From contig JBKPCV010000005.1 of NCBI GenBank assembly GCA_046727575.1, forward strand, positions 1 through 56,065: a stretch of DNA of 56,065 nucleotides, in the 5' to 3' direction. Positions 17,481 to 26,242 of this stretch are shown here, piece after piece. Source of the stretch: DASPTH01 sp046727575 (GTDB taxonomy: Bacteria; Actinomycetota; Acidimicrobiia; IMCC26256; DASPTH01). The notes beneath the pieces were generated by a model that had not been told where the DNA came from, ran no database searches, and worked only from the letters and a program-made list of their open reading frames with translations. A program made the position numbers and the translations under genes. How positions within the stretch are numbered: the stretch's first letter is position 1; each line of letters begins with the position of its first letter.

Positions 17481-18026
17481 ATGCGACGTTACGTGATCGT
17501 GGTCGCCGCGCTGCTCGCCTCTCTGGCAGTGGCCGTTGCCGGCTGGCTGTTCATCGCGAGCCGCGGACTTCGAACCAACGCGCTCCCGTGTCGAGTGGAC
17601 GTGGGCGAGACCTCGTATCCACTCGACCGTGAGCAGGCCGCGAACGCGAACATCGTCGCCGGCGCCGCCGGTGCCCTTGGTCTGCCTCACCACGCCGTCA
17701 CGGTCGCGATCGCTGCTTCCCTGCAGGAGTCGCGCTTACACAACCTCGCCCACGGTGACCGCGACTCTCTCGGACTGTTCCAGCAACGTCCCTCACAGGG
17801 ATGGGGTACTCCGAGCCAGATCCTGAATCCACGAAGCGCGGCCGACTCGTTCTTCCGTCGGCTCGCGCAGATCCCGAACTGGCAAACCATGCCGGTCAAC
17901 GACGCAGCGCAACGGGTTCAGCACAGTGCCACACCGACTGCATACACGCAGTGGGAACCTGAAGCGCGGGCGATCGCTCGAGCCACGACCGGCGAGCTGC
18001 CCGGCGCGCTGACTTGTCGTTCGTGA
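17481..18026 (+). CDS. lysozyme-fold / transglycosylase-like membrane-anchored protein
   Basis: A 181-residue protein with one N-terminal membrane or signal segment (YVIVVAALLASLAVAVAGW) and a lysozyme-like domain. The pattern ASLQESRLHNL with SLGLFQQRPSQGWG is typical of the actinobacterial family; the Glu in QES is the likely catalytic residue. The only visible partner is the glycosyltransferase 30 bases upstream, which may be co-transcribed. It would act on peptidoglycan or a surface glycan. Confidence 0.78.
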   Translation: MRRYVIVVAALLASLAVAVAGWLFIASRGLRTNALPCRVDVGETSYPLDREQAANANIVAGAAGALGLPHHAVTVAIAASLQESRLHNLAHGDRDSLGLFQQRPSQGWGTPSQILNPRSAADSFFRRLAQIPNWQTMPVNDAAQRVQHSATPTAYTQWEPEARAIARATTGELPGALTCRS

Positions 18027-18052
18027 CCCAGTCGCTCCACGCCAGTGACACC

Positions 18053-19066
18053 TCAGTCGATGGGCCCGAAGCGTCCGCTGCGCCCGTCGGGCAGCCCTTT
18101 GTGCGTTCGCCGGAACGACGCCCATGTGCTGAGTGGCCATGCGTCCTGATCGTCGCCGTACGCGACCACGCCGTTGAACTCGTAGCGGACAAGGCTCTGC
18201 CAGCACACCCCGGCGACACCGGAGATCGGCATGGCCATGCGACTCACGCTGTCGCCCACCGCCTCGAATTCGCGGCCCTCCGAGTCCCTTCCCGTCACCA
18301 CGATGCGCGTCATGTAGCCCCACTCCGGATCGCGCTCACGACGTACCGAGCCGGAGACGAGCGGGAGACGAACGCCCCCGAGCAGTAGGAAGCCGCCGCT
18401 ACCGGCGCCGAAGAACGCAGTGTCAGGATCCGCCATGCACGTGATGTACGTGCTCGTGCCGCCGCCGCGCTTCCAGAACTCCGGGCGCAGGTGCCACCAC
18501 GACCGGTCTCGCATCGCGTAGCAGTCGATCGGGATGGTTTCCCCGTGCAGCTCGAGCGTGCCCAGGACGCGACCGAACTGGTCGAAGTGACGAGGCTTGT
18601 CGGATTGGTCGCCTTGGCTCGTGTGCGGCTGCGCCCCCACGCGTACCCACGGCTTCCCCACCGCGTGCCAGTCGAGCTGGAGGTTGATGCTGTCGCGGTC
18701 AGCGAACGTGATGCGGTAGTGGCGCAGCGGATCGAGCATCTGGAAGCGCTCACCGCTCGGGAACGTGAAGTCGCGGAAGTCGGGGTTCTCGGCAATCGGC
18801 GTGTTCGAGTAGTTGAAGTAGTAAGGCACCTCCATGTGGAACCACGCGGTGTCATCGAAGACGAAGAGCCCTCCTCCCGCCACGCCCACATTGGGCCGGA
18901 GGTAGTGATAGTTCCAGGCGCCCAACTTGCGTTCGGCGTTGAACCACCAGAACCAGATCGTCTCGTGCTCCCACCACTCGTCGGTCTCGGGCGTGTGGAA
19001 GTTGTCGTCGGTCAGGAGGTCGTCGTTGCCCGCGCGGTCGGAGGTGAACGCGCTCGCGTCGGGCAT
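18053..19066 (-). CDS. CrtC/AttH-like (lipocalin-type) protein of unknown function
   Basis: A 337-residue protein rich in Trp and Tyr (WWEHETIWFWWFNAERKLG), resembling the hydroxyneurosporene-synthase/AttH beta-barrel group that binds or hydrates hydrophobic molecules. It has no signal peptide. The frame runs open far upstream, but ATG 19066 removes the overlap with the kinase gene, which lies 35 bases upstream on the same strand. The pair is probably one operon. In catabolic actinobacteria such proteins often accompany acyl-CoA and steroid genes. The reaction is unknown. Confidence 0.7.
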   Translation of the reverse strand: MPDASAFTSDRAGNDDLLTDDNFHTPETDEWWEHETIWFWWFNAERKLGAWNYHYLRPNVGVAGGGLFVFDDTAWFHMEVPYYFNYSNTPIAENPDFRDFTFPSGERFQMLDPLRHYRITFADRDSINLQLDWHAVGKPWVRVGAQPHTSQGDQSDKPRHFDQFGRVLGTLELHGETIPIDCYAMRDRSWWHLRPEFWKRGGGTSTYITCMADPDTAFFGAGSGGFLLLGGVRLPLVSGSVRRERDPEWGYMTRIVVTGRDSEGREFEAVGDSVSRMAMPISGVAGVCWQSLVRYEFNGVVAYGDDQDAWPLSTWASFRRTHKGLPDGRSGRFGPID

Positions 19067-19101
19067 GCGCGCACCGTATCCGGTCGCGCCTTGCGCCGTG
19101 G

Positions 19102-20397
19102 TCAGCGGCGCGGGCGCTCGAGGAGCGACGCCCACAACAAGCGTTCGCGTGCGGTCCTGCGGAGCAGGTAGCCAAACATCGCTTCGTCGCCCTCTGCCCC
19201 GGCGTTCTCGACCATCTGACGAAAGCGCCCGTCGTCGAGCGCGTCTGATCCGAGCGTCTCGATGCGGTCGGCCCGATCGCGCGCGGTGATCCCGTCGCCC
19301 ACCTGGTCGTAAGCGCGGAGGAAGTGGACGAGGATCTGGAGGTTCCGCGTCGCCTCGCGCAGCTCCGAGTCGTCGAGCGCACGGACCGCAGTTCGGATGC
19401 CGTCGAGGAGAGTGTCGAAGTACGCCGTGCGGGGCGTCGGTCCAAGGTCCGGCAGGTCGGGTGACTCGGCGACCCCGAGCAGTTGCGACATGCGCGCCGC
19501 GAGGCCAGTGATGTAGCGCTCGGTGACCAGGAGATACGGCGCGAAGCCGCGCGCGCCGCCGCCCCGGCTGACGGCCAGCGACGTCGTGACCGCGCAGCGG
19601 TAGTCGACTGCCGCACGGTAGAAGCGGATGCGGTGCTCCTCGATCGGGATGCGGGTCGCGGCGCGGTACCGCTCTTGGAGCTCTGAGAGATCGCATCCCG
19701 TGGCGCGCATGTCGAGCCACGCCCAATCGTCCATGGGGTCCCCGAGATGCGCGAACTCCCAGTCGACGATGCCCGTCACGCGCGCGTCGTCGAACAGAAA
19801 ATTGCCCGGGCCGGTGTCGCCTTGCACGAGCACGGTCCGGCTGACCGTCGTTGGCGCATTCGCACGCAGCCACGCGCCGGAATAGCGAACGAGCGGGTCG
19901 AGGTCAGGCACACCGCCATCTGCGAGTCGGGCCCAGGTGTCGAGGTCGAGGCGCGCATGCTCCTCGGGCGTGCGCGGACGGGCGAGGCCGGGGAGCTCGA
20001 GCTCGTCCACGTCGAGGTTGTGCAACGCCGAAAGCGCGTCGACGAACGAGCGCATCGTTGCGGCGCGTGCGTCGGCATCGAGCGTCGACAAGTCGGCCGT
20101 TCCCGGAACGCGCTCCATGAGCAGCGCGGCGTCATTGGGCGCGAGCGCGATCACCCGAGGGACGGGCACGTCGGTGTGTTCGAGCGCGCGATAGACGAGC
20201 GCTTCCTTCGCCGGTGAGATGTCCGTGCCGGTGAACGATCCTCCGGCCTCGCACCGCAGTACGAGCGGAACGATGCAACCGTCGCGGTCCACATCGACGA
20301 GGTAGAGCTCGCGGGACCCGCCACCGGGCGGCCGCTCTACGTGCACGACGCGACCGCCGGTCGTCGTCTCGATCCACGCACGGAGCTCGTCGTCCAC
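19102..20397 (-). CDS. phosphotransferase family protein (APH/ACAD10 kinase-like)
   Basis: A 431-residue APH-fold kinase with a complete active site: VQGDTGPGNFLF (catalytic Asp and Asn) and GIVDWEFAHLGDP (DFG-like Asp). LVLRCEAGG is the Lys-loop region, with Arg where Lys is common. The extended C-terminal helical region of about 150 residues is typical of ACAD10-type partners of acyl-CoA dehydrogenases, where the hydroxyl of a hydroxyacyl-CoA may be phosphorylated. It leads a two-gene minus-strand operon with the CrtC-like gene and is divergent from the hotdog-like gene. Confidence 0.85.
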   Translation of the reverse strand: MDDELRAWIETTTGGRVVHVERPPGGGSRELYLVDVDRDGCIVPLVLRCEAGGSFTGTDISPAKEALVYRALEHTDVPVPRVIALAPNDAALLMERVPGTADLSTLDADARAATMRSFVDALSALHNLDVDELELPGLARPRTPEEHARLDLDTWARLADGGVPDLDPLVRYSGAWLRANAPTTVSRTVLVQGDTGPGNFLFDDARVTGIVDWEFAHLGDPMDDWAWLDMRATGCDLSELQERYRAATRIPIEEHRIRFYRAAVDYRCAVTTSLAVSRGGGARGFAPYLLVTERYITGLAARMSQLLGVAESPDLPDLGPTPRTAYFDTLLDGIRTAVRALDDSELREATRNLQILVHFLRAYDQVGDGITARDRADRIETLGSDALDDGRFRQMVENAGAEGDEAMFGYLLRRTARERLLWASLLERPRR

Positions 20398-20408
20398 GCG
20401 CGTACCCT

Positions 20409-20421
20409 AGGCCGACGGCCT
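20409..20421. promoter_or_regulatory. short palindrome in a divergent promoter gap
   Basis: AGGCCG-a-CGGCCT is a perfect inverted repeat with a one-base centre. It lies in the 55-base gap between two divergent genes. It may be an operator; no regulator gene is adjacent. Confidence 0.3.
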
Positions 20422-20452
20422 GATCCTCACGCGTCCGTCGAGGAGCACCACA

Positions 20453-21286
20453 ATGGCAACGACCGAACCCGGACGCGAAGATGTCGCGGGTGCGCGCGAG
20501 CGGTGGCGCGGTGGCGTCGCGACGCTCGTGTCGTACCGGTATCTCGGCACGTACTCCGAGTCGAGGGGTCGCCACGAAGCGGAAGGATGGATGACGATTC
20601 GTCGCGACCTTCGCGGGCCGGTCGGCGTGCTCTCGGCACCGCTCGGCATCGCACTCCTCGACACGGCCGGCATCAATGTCGATCCACTCGCAGTTGTGTC
20701 GCCGACCCGCATCGACGTGCACCTGTTCGAACCCGCTGCCGACGTCGCGCGCGTGCATCTCGAGGGAAGGGTCCTCAGAGAGGGCCGCTCGCAGTTCTTC
20801 ACCGAGAGCCGGATCACCGACGCCGGCGACCCCGACCGGCTGCTCGCGTTGGGCAGCACTCATTGGGCGGTGGCGGGCCCCAACCCGGGTTTTGAGTATG
20901 TCGACAACCGACCCGGGGTCGCCGACGCGCCCGATCTCCCTCCGCTGTACGAGGCCTTCGGCGCACGCCGGCGCGACGACGGCAGCCTGGAGATCCCGGA
21001 GCTCACACCCGAGGTCGGCCGGGACGGCCTCCACCAAGGCCCGTTCCAGGTGATCCCCGAAGCCGCGGCCATGATCGCCGCTGAGCAAGCCGCAGGTACG
21101 AACCGCTTCTGGATCGAGCACCAGGGCACGTCGATCATCCAACGCGGCGTCGGAGCGCCGCTCGCCACGCGCGCCGAGATCCTGCGCATCAGCGAGAGTG
21201 AGGTGCACGTGCGCGTGGAGCTCCGAGCGGAGGGTGCCGACGACCGGTTGTGCTCCGTGACGGTCTGCCGCTTCTCGCTTGTCTGA
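20453..21286 (+). CDS. hotdog-fold-like (thioesterase-related) protein
   Basis: A 277-residue protein that looks like a two-domain hotdog protein. The N-terminal half has RYLGTYSESRGRHEAEGWM and the C-terminal half has HQGTSIIQRGVGAPL and ESEVHVRVELRAEGAD. Family assignment is by overall character and not by a firm motif, so thioesterase function is only likely. It is divergent from the APH-type kinase, consistent with acyl-CoA metabolism. GAGGAG about 6 bases before the ATG supports the start. Confidence 0.55.
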   Translation: MATTEPGREDVAGARERWRGGVATLVSYRYLGTYSESRGRHEAEGWMTIRRDLRGPVGVLSAPLGIALLDTAGINVDPLAVVSPTRIDVHLFEPAADVARVHLEGRVLREGRSQFFTESRITDAGDPDRLLALGSTHWAVAGPNPGFEYVDNRPGVADAPDLPPLYEAFGARRRDDGSLEIPELTPEVGRDGLHQGPFQVIPEAAAMIAAEQAAGTNRFWIEHQGTSIIQRGVGAPLATRAEILRISESEVHVRVELRAEGADDRLCSVTVCRFSLV

Positions 21287-21412
21287 ACGACACGCGCCCC
21301 CGCGGCCTGCTGGGTGACCCACCCAATCGCGGGATGCGCGGAGACCCGAAAACGGGTAACGCTGTCGGGGAACCCGAAGGGGCTGGCCTTGGTGGTCGGT
21401 CAGGGAGATTCC

Positions 21413-22198
21413 GTGCTTCCGATCAAGGACTACAACCCAACCGTCCGTCGGCCAATCGTCACGCTGCTCATCATCGCGGCGTGCACCGTGATCTTCTTCT
21501 TCGTCCAGCCACGCCAGACGGACGCGCTCTTCGAGCGCACGGCCGATGTGCAGTTCCAGCAGGTGGAGTGGACGGTCCGGAACGCGGCCATTCCGTGCGA
21601 GCTCTGGCAGGGGCGGCCGCTGACAGTGCAGGAGGTGCGGGAGACATTCCTCGGTGGCGACACGACCGCCTGTGAGACGCATTCGTCTGGCCCGCCGTTC
21701 GCCCCGCACAAGAACGTGTACTTGGCTGTGCTGTTGTCGATGTTCTTGCACGGCGGCCTGCTGCACCTGGCAGGCAACATGCTGTTCCTGTGGGTTTTCG
21801 GTAACAACATCGAGGACCGCATGCGCCCGTTGGGCTATACGATCTTCTACTTGGTCGGCGGCCTCGTCGCGACCGCGACCTACGTGGCCCTCAATCCCAA
21901 CTCGACCGTGCCACTTGTCGGCGCCTCGGGTGCCATCGCAGCGGTGATGGGCGCCTATCTCGTTCTGTTCCCAGCCGCGCCGGTCCTGTCGATCGTCGTC
22001 ATCCTTCCCGTCTTGGTGCCAGCGTCGTGGTTGCTCGGACTGTGGTTCGTGTTGCAGTTCTTCGTCGGGCCGAACTCCGGCATCGCGTGGGCGGCCCACG
22101 TCGGCGGGTTCGTGTTCGGTGCCGTCGTGGCGTTCATGTTGCGCGGCCGCTTACGGCCACCGCGCCAACCGTTCGCATCGATGCCGCACTACTTGTGA
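21413..22198 (+). CDS. rhomboid family intramembrane serine protease
   Basis: A 261-residue rhomboid. It has a cytosolic start, a first membrane helix, a long periplasmic loop with two Cys, then the core. LHLAGNMLFLWVFGNN is the helix-2 HxxxN motif, GASGA carries the nucleophile Ser172, and AAHVGGFVFG carries His229, so the Ser-His dyad is complete. GTG at 21413 with AGGGAG 5 bases upstream was chosen over an earlier ATG at 21314, whose extra residues have no rhomboid character. It cleaves membrane-bound substrates; the target is unknown. Confidence 0.9.
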   Translation: MLPIKDYNPTVRRPIVTLLIIAACTVIFFFVQPRQTDALFERTADVQFQQVEWTVRNAAIPCELWQGRPLTVQEVRETFLGGDTTACETHSSGPPFAPHKNVYLAVLLSMFLHGGLLHLAGNMLFLWVFGNNIEDRMRPLGYTIFYLVGGLVATATYVALNPNSTVPLVGASGAIAAVMGAYLVLFPAAPVLSIVVILPVLVPASWLLGLWFVLQFFVGPNSGIAWAAHVGGFVFGAVVAFMLRGRLRPPRQPFASMPHYL

Positions 22199-22263
22199 CA
22201 GCACGCGGGCCCTCGCTCTGCGACGCGCTGTCTGACGAGCTGGGGAATGTATTCGACCGAGGA

Positions 22264-22528
22264 TCGTCTCCCTCGCGCGGCTGTGGTAGAGGTACATGAG
22301 CGAGCGGACTTCTTCGTCCGGAAGATCCGTGGACACCGGAAGGCCCAAATTCTTGCGCCTATTGGGCGTCGATCGGGAAGTCATGGGTCCAGCGTGATCA
22401 CCTTCAAGTCGTCGCGCTCCTCCAGCGCGCGTGGCACGCGCCCGTTGCACTGCCAGGATCCGTTGCTGGATCAGTGGCTGGAGACTCGACGCAATCATGA
22501 AGAGCCAGAAGATGTCGAGCACGCTCAT
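22264..22528 (-). pseudogene. serine dehydrogenase proteinase remnant with central deletion
   Basis: The first residues (MSVLDIFWLF, ASSLQPLIQQRILAVQRAR) are the N-terminal membrane segment of the serine dehydrogenase proteinase family (SDH_sah, ClpP fold). The last residues (NLGLPVSTDLP, then MYLY) are its C-terminus. The catalytic middle of about 200 residues is missing. Between the two ends the homology moves through three frames: LEERDDLKVITL in +1, THDFPIDA in +2, then back. Its ATG overlaps the stop of the broken PDZ frame (ATGA). It cannot make an active protease. Confidence 0.75.
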
Positions 22529-22567
22529 GGTGCGGACGTCCCTGAGCGCCTTCGCAATAGCGACCCT

Positions 22568-22836
22568 TCAGGTAGTGGGCCGCTCTGCGAGCGTCGCGGT
22601 TGTCGGTCTCGGTCGGTATCTCGAACGAAGGTGATGGAGAGCTTGTCGCCCGGCCGATGCTCGCGGACTGCTCCGACGAGGTCTTCGGCGGTCTGCATCG
22701 TCTTTCCGTCGACAGAAACATTGATGTCTCCCGGCTTCAGCCCGGCGTCGTGTTCCGGACTGTTAGGGTCGACGGAGAGCACGACGACGCCAGCTTTCTC
22801 AGTGGCCACAAACGCGTTCTCAGCATGGTCTCGGCT
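22568..22836 (-). pseudogene. orphan PDZ-domain fragment (HtrA-like protease C-terminus)
   Basis: Read from 22836 this gives one PDZ domain: AGVVVLSVDPNSPEHDAGL, then KPGDINVSVDGKTMQ and GDKLSITFVRD. It is the C-terminal part of an S1C/HtrA-type protease. A stop lies directly upstream and no protease domain precedes it. After ITFVRD the frame shifts; the likely original end (TTATLAERPTT, stop at 22568) is in another frame. If translation starts at GTG 22809, the present frame ends at 22525, overlapping the proteinase remnant. Confidence 0.7.
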
Positions 22837-22955
22837 CTAGTCCGGGGCCCGGCTTCGATGCTCGACCGACCTTCAGCCTCGCGCCAGCACCATTCCCGAG
22901 AATCCCACGATCGCGCGGTTCGAGCTCAGGGACTCGTAGGTTGCTCTTGCTCGTC

Positions 22956-23543
22956 TCATGCCCATTTGTCGGCGAGCGCGTCGACGACGGCCTGGTGCAC
23001 AGCATCCGGCGGTGGATCCGCGTCGACAGTGCGGAGAACGCCGCGGTCGCGGTAGTAGCGCAGGATGGGTCCGATCGCGTCGTGGAACTGGCGCAGACGT
23101 CGTTCGACCACCGCTTCGTCATCGTCATCCGTTCGCCCCGGATCAGCGCGTCGTGCGACGCGGGCGCGTGCCACCGCGTCGGGGACGACAAGGTGGATGA
23201 CGGCGCCGGGTGCGAGGAGCTCCCCGAGGCGTCGCGCCTGGGTCACCGTGCGCGGGAACCCGTCCAGCACGTAGCCGGCGGCTGGCCCGGCGTTGGCGAG
23301 TGCGTCGCGCAGGCTGGTGACGATCAGAGCGTCCGGGACAAGATCACCACGGCTGAGGCAACTCGCGATCTCGCGTCCGCTCGCGGTTCCCGCGGCGGCG
23401 GCGGCGCGGAGCAATTGGCCAGTCGAGATGTACGGCACGCCGAAGTGCTTGGCGAGCATGACGCCCTGTGTTCCCTTACCGGAACCCGGCGCACCGACGA
23501 GCACGATCCGAGCGGGTCGCTCGGGCGCACCGTCAGTGGGCAT
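22956..23543 (-). CDS. adk: adenylate kinase
   Basis: A 195-residue adenylate kinase (ATP + AMP to 2 ADP). P-loop GAPGSGKGT is at residues 17-25, AMP-site Arg and Gly lie in STGQLLRAAAAAG, VLDGFPRT is the AMP-binding motif, and RRADPGRTDDDDEAVVERR is a short LID/second-Arg region without zinc Cys. It is not in the usual secY-map ribosomal context, so it is probably an accessory copy. It lies next to Hsp20 and a baeRF-like gene, which suggests a stress or dormancy setting. Confidence 0.92.
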   Translation of the reverse strand: MPTDGAPERPARIVLVGAPGSGKGTQGVMLAKHFGVPYISTGQLLRAAAAAGTASGREIASCLSRGDLVPDALIVTSLRDALANAGPAAGYVLDGFPRTVTQARRLGELLAPGAVIHLVVPDAVARARVARRADPGRTDDDDEAVVERRLRQFHDAIGPILRYYRDRGVLRTVDADPPPDAVHQAVVDALADKWA

Positions 23544-23657
23544 CGATCCGAGCGGCGGGCCTCAGATGACGGGCGAACCGGCTGCTGCCGATCCGTCCGT
23601 CAGCCGCTCTGCGCACTTCGCCTCCGAGACAGGTGTACGAGTCAGGAGGCCGACTGC

Positions 23658-24158
23658 TCAACCTTCTGTGTCCGGCTGTGACGATTCTTCGCCCTGTTGC
23701 GCCTGTGCGGAACTGGACTCGCCGAGCTTCCCCGGCTCGGCGCTGGCGGCGACTTCGATCTTGCGCGCGCGCTGTTCCTTTGAGATCGGGATCTGGAGCC
23801 TGAGCACGCCGTTGTCGTATGAGGCCTGCACGTTGTCGGTGTCGACATTGTCACCGAGGTAGAGCTGGCGGCGGTATTTGACGTGGCGTCGCTCGCAGAG
23901 GACCACCTCGTCGGCTTGCTCGTGCGTGGACTGACCTTCGGCTTCCACGGTGAGCAGGCTGCGCTCGACGTTGATGTCGATGGACGACGGGTCGACGCCC
24001 GGGAGATCCATCTCGACGACGTATTCGTCGCCCTTCCGGTAGACGTCCATTGGCATGCCGCGCGCGACACTTTGGCCGGCGCCGGTCGTTCCGCGACCTG
24101 CTACGAGGTCGAGCATTCGGTCGACCTCGGCGAACGGATCCCATCGCATGATGGCCAT
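23658..24158 (-). CDS. Hsp20/alpha-crystallin small heat-shock protein
   Basis: A 166-residue small heat-shock chaperone. The N-terminus MAIMRWDPFAEVDRML is classic for actinobacterial Hsp20. The alpha-crystallin domain covers about residues 45-140 (YVVEMDLPGVDPSSIDINVE, YDNGVLRLQIPISK), with an acidic low-complexity tail. AGGAGG before the ATG at 24158 fixes the start; longer readings of the frame run into the esterase remnant. I found no HAIR or CIRCE heat-shock operator upstream. Confidence 0.95.
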   Translation of the reverse strand: MAIMRWDPFAEVDRMLDLVAGRGTTGAGQSVARGMPMDVYRKGDEYVVEMDLPGVDPSSIDINVERSLLTVEAEGQSTHEQADEVVLCERRHVKYRRQLYLGDNVDTDNVQASYDNGVLRLQIPISKEQRARKIEVAASAEPGKLGESSSAQAQQGEESSQPDTEG

Positions 24159-24279
24159 CGGCTTCCTCCTCGTTGGTTCGTTCCCTCGCTGAACAGGCAT
24201 CGGCTCGACGCCGCCTGGTTGCAGCGTCGCGCCGACGTTCGGAGCCCGCACCCCGCGTTCGCGTGGTCTTGTCGGCCGC

Positions 24280-24830
24280 GGCCGACGACCCGTTCGCGAG
24301 AGCGAGCCAGAATGCCCTGTCGTCGACTTCGTGGAAGAGTCGTTCGTAGCTGTCGCGCATCGCCGCACGCACCTGTTTGCGCTCGGCGGGACCTCCCCAG
24401 TCGTCCGCCGCCGTCACGGTGCCCGTGAAGGTGGGTGAAGCCGATCAGACGACAGTCGCCGGCGTGACGTTCTCGCACGAGCTGGCCGACGTTGAGCTGG
24501 CCCTGGCTGGCGACCTCCGTAGCTCGCGCATCGCCGAGGTGCGAGTTGTGCGCCCACACGACGACCTTGGCCTGCTCGCCCCATCGTCCGCTGAGGTGTC
24601 GGAGCAGGGCGTCGAGGGTCTGGACCATGTGCTGGTCGCGGAGGTTCCAAGACGACGCGCGCCCGCTGAACATCGTTCGGTAATACTGCTCCGCGTTCTT
24701 CACCGTCAGTGCGTTTTGCTCCGCGTAGAAGAACTCGTCCGCGGCCACCAGGCTATCGCGGCTGGCATATGACGGCGCGTGGCGGTGCAGACCCACGAGT
24801 TGGTCGATGACTTCCAGTTCACAGAACTCG
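24280..24830 (-). pseudogene. erythromycin esterase-like protein remnant, truncated and frameshifted
   Basis: The segment ADEFFYAEQNALTVKNAEQY, then SSWNLRDQHM and VVVWAHNSHLGDARATE, matches the C-terminal half of the erythromycin-esterase (EreA/B-like) family, including the active-site His. Near 24436 the homology shifts frame and continues as TAADDWGGPAERKQVR and YERLFHEV until about 24282. The N-terminal half and the last strands are missing. Family members are often stress-associated and not true resistance genes. Confidence 0.75.
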
Positions 24831-24846
24831 CCGGCTCCGAACGCGG

Positions 24847-26016
24847 GTGCGAGACTTCCTGATCTTGACGGTGTTCCAGGAAGGACTTGACCGCCTGCTG
24901 CACTTCCGATCGACCGCGGCACCGGTGCTGTCCGTCTATTTCGGTGTGCCGGCTGACCCGGCCGCGCTCAGAGGTATCCACGCGCGTGTGCAGTCGTTGC
25001 TGAGGCCGGTTCACGACCTCGCGCGCTCGACCGAGCTGACCCACGCTGCGCGCGAATCGGTGCGCGCCGACATCGCGAAGATCGAGGGGCTTGCGGAACG
25101 GGGCTCGGAGTTGCTCGGACGCGGCGTCGCGGTCTTCAGCTGCAGCAGCGCGGGGTTCTATGAAGAGGTCGTGCTCGCGGCGCGCCTCCCGGACCGCGCG
25201 ATTGCCGACGCGACCCCCTATCTCCGACCACTGCTCGCTGCAGTCTCCCACGCGCGGCGTTATCTCGTCGTGGTCGTCGAACGGGGCCGCTCCTGGTTCT
25301 ACGAGTTGTTCATGCAACACCTCGACGAGATTGCCGACATCGTCGAGCCGTCGGCGCAGCGACCGGGCCGGCCCTCCGCCCACGACTACGACCAACGACA
25401 CACACAGAACCGTGCTGCGACGCTCTCGCGCAAGCACTACCACGCAACCGTCGAAGCAGCCGAAGGCCTCCTGCAGAAGCGTGGCGCGGAGCTCGTCATC
25501 GTCGGTGGGCACCAGGAGACGGTCGGGGAGTTCGGGGAGATGCTGCCGAAGGACCTGCGGCCACTCGTCATCGGTACCTTCGTCATCGACCCGAGGACCA
25601 TGACACCGGCAAAGGTGCGCGAGCACGTGCAGTTTATTGTCGACGAGCAGGAGCGCGCCGAAACGACGCAGCTCGTCGCCACCGTGTACGAGCGCGTCGC
25701 GATCGGCGGTAACAGCGCGATCGGTCTCGAGTGGTGCCTGCTCGCAACCGAGGAGAGGGCAGTCGACGTGCTGCTCGTCCACGACGACGCCGAAGCTGCT
25801 GGGCGTGTCTGCGACAACTGCGGCTGGCTCGGTCTCGAGGACGAGGAGTGCCCTGTGTGCGGACGGGCGACGCGCGCAACCGACGACGTGATCGACGAGA
25901 TGGCCGAAGCCGTTCTCGTCGCCGGCGGTCTGGTCGAGCAGGTGTACGACGGCACCCGATTGGCGAACGACGTCGTCGGTGCGCTGCTGCGCTTTCCTGT
26001 GCCGAAGCCGATCTGA
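24847..26016 (+). CDS. baeRF-like protein (archaeo-eukaryotic release factor-related)
   Basis: A 389-residue protein related to the bacterial eRF1-like (baeRF) families, thought to act on stalled ribosomes or in stress. It has the N-terminal PVLSVYFGVPAD, a central VVVERGRSWFYELF and VGGHQETVGEFGEML, and a C-terminal zinc ribbon CDNC...CPVC from residue 322. GTG 24847 gives the longest form; TTG at 24865 would fit the family N-terminus about as well. It sits beside an esterase remnant, Hsp20 and Adk. The function is inferred from the family. Confidence 0.75.
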   Translation: MRDFLILTVFQEGLDRLLHFRSTAAPVLSVYFGVPADPAALRGIHARVQSLLRPVHDLARSTELTHAARESVRADIAKIEGLAERGSELLGRGVAVFSCSSAGFYEEVVLAARLPDRAIADATPYLRPLLAAVSHARRYLVVVVERGRSWFYELFMQHLDEIADIVEPSAQRPGRPSAHDYDQRHTQNRAATLSRKHYHATVEAAEGLLQKRGAELVIVGGHQETVGEFGEMLPKDLRPLVIGTFVIDPRTMTPAKVREHVQFIVDEQERAETTQLVATVYERVAIGGNSAIGLEWCLLATEERAVDVLLVHDDAEAAGRVCDNCGWLGLEDEECPVCGRATRATDDVIDEMAEAVLVAGGLVEQVYDGTRLANDVVGALLRFPVPKPI

Positions 26017-26242
26017 GGAAGATCAGCGTCGCCGCGGAGGCGCCCGTCCCACTCGACCCTCCGGCGATCACCGGCCGCGTCACCGCGAAGTGTGCGGACG
26101 AGTTGGCCGAATCCTGGCCGCTCGGTGACGATCACGTGGAGGAGGCCGAACCGGCGTGCCCTCGAGCACGTCTTGGATCTGGCGCTCAGTCTCGTGCACA
26201 GTGAGGTCTTGATCGATGGAGCGCGGAGAGAGGACACGGATT

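Noticed and set aside
15630..17693. 687-codon minus-strand open frame opposite the GT39-like gene
   Set aside because: The product is rich in Arg, Gln and His with no domain or membrane pattern. The plus strand has a coherent GT-C protein. It is a GC-driven antisense shadow.
21301..21412. Possible structured RNA or riboswitch before the rhomboid gene
   Set aside because: There is a 5-base hairpin (ACCCG-aaaa-CGGGT, 21344-21357) and GC-rich pairing, but I could not match a known riboswitch core. A covariance-model search would decide.
20132..22099. 655-codon minus-strand open frame across the hotdog-like and rhomboid genes
   Set aside because: It overlaps three better genes and has no recognisable motif.
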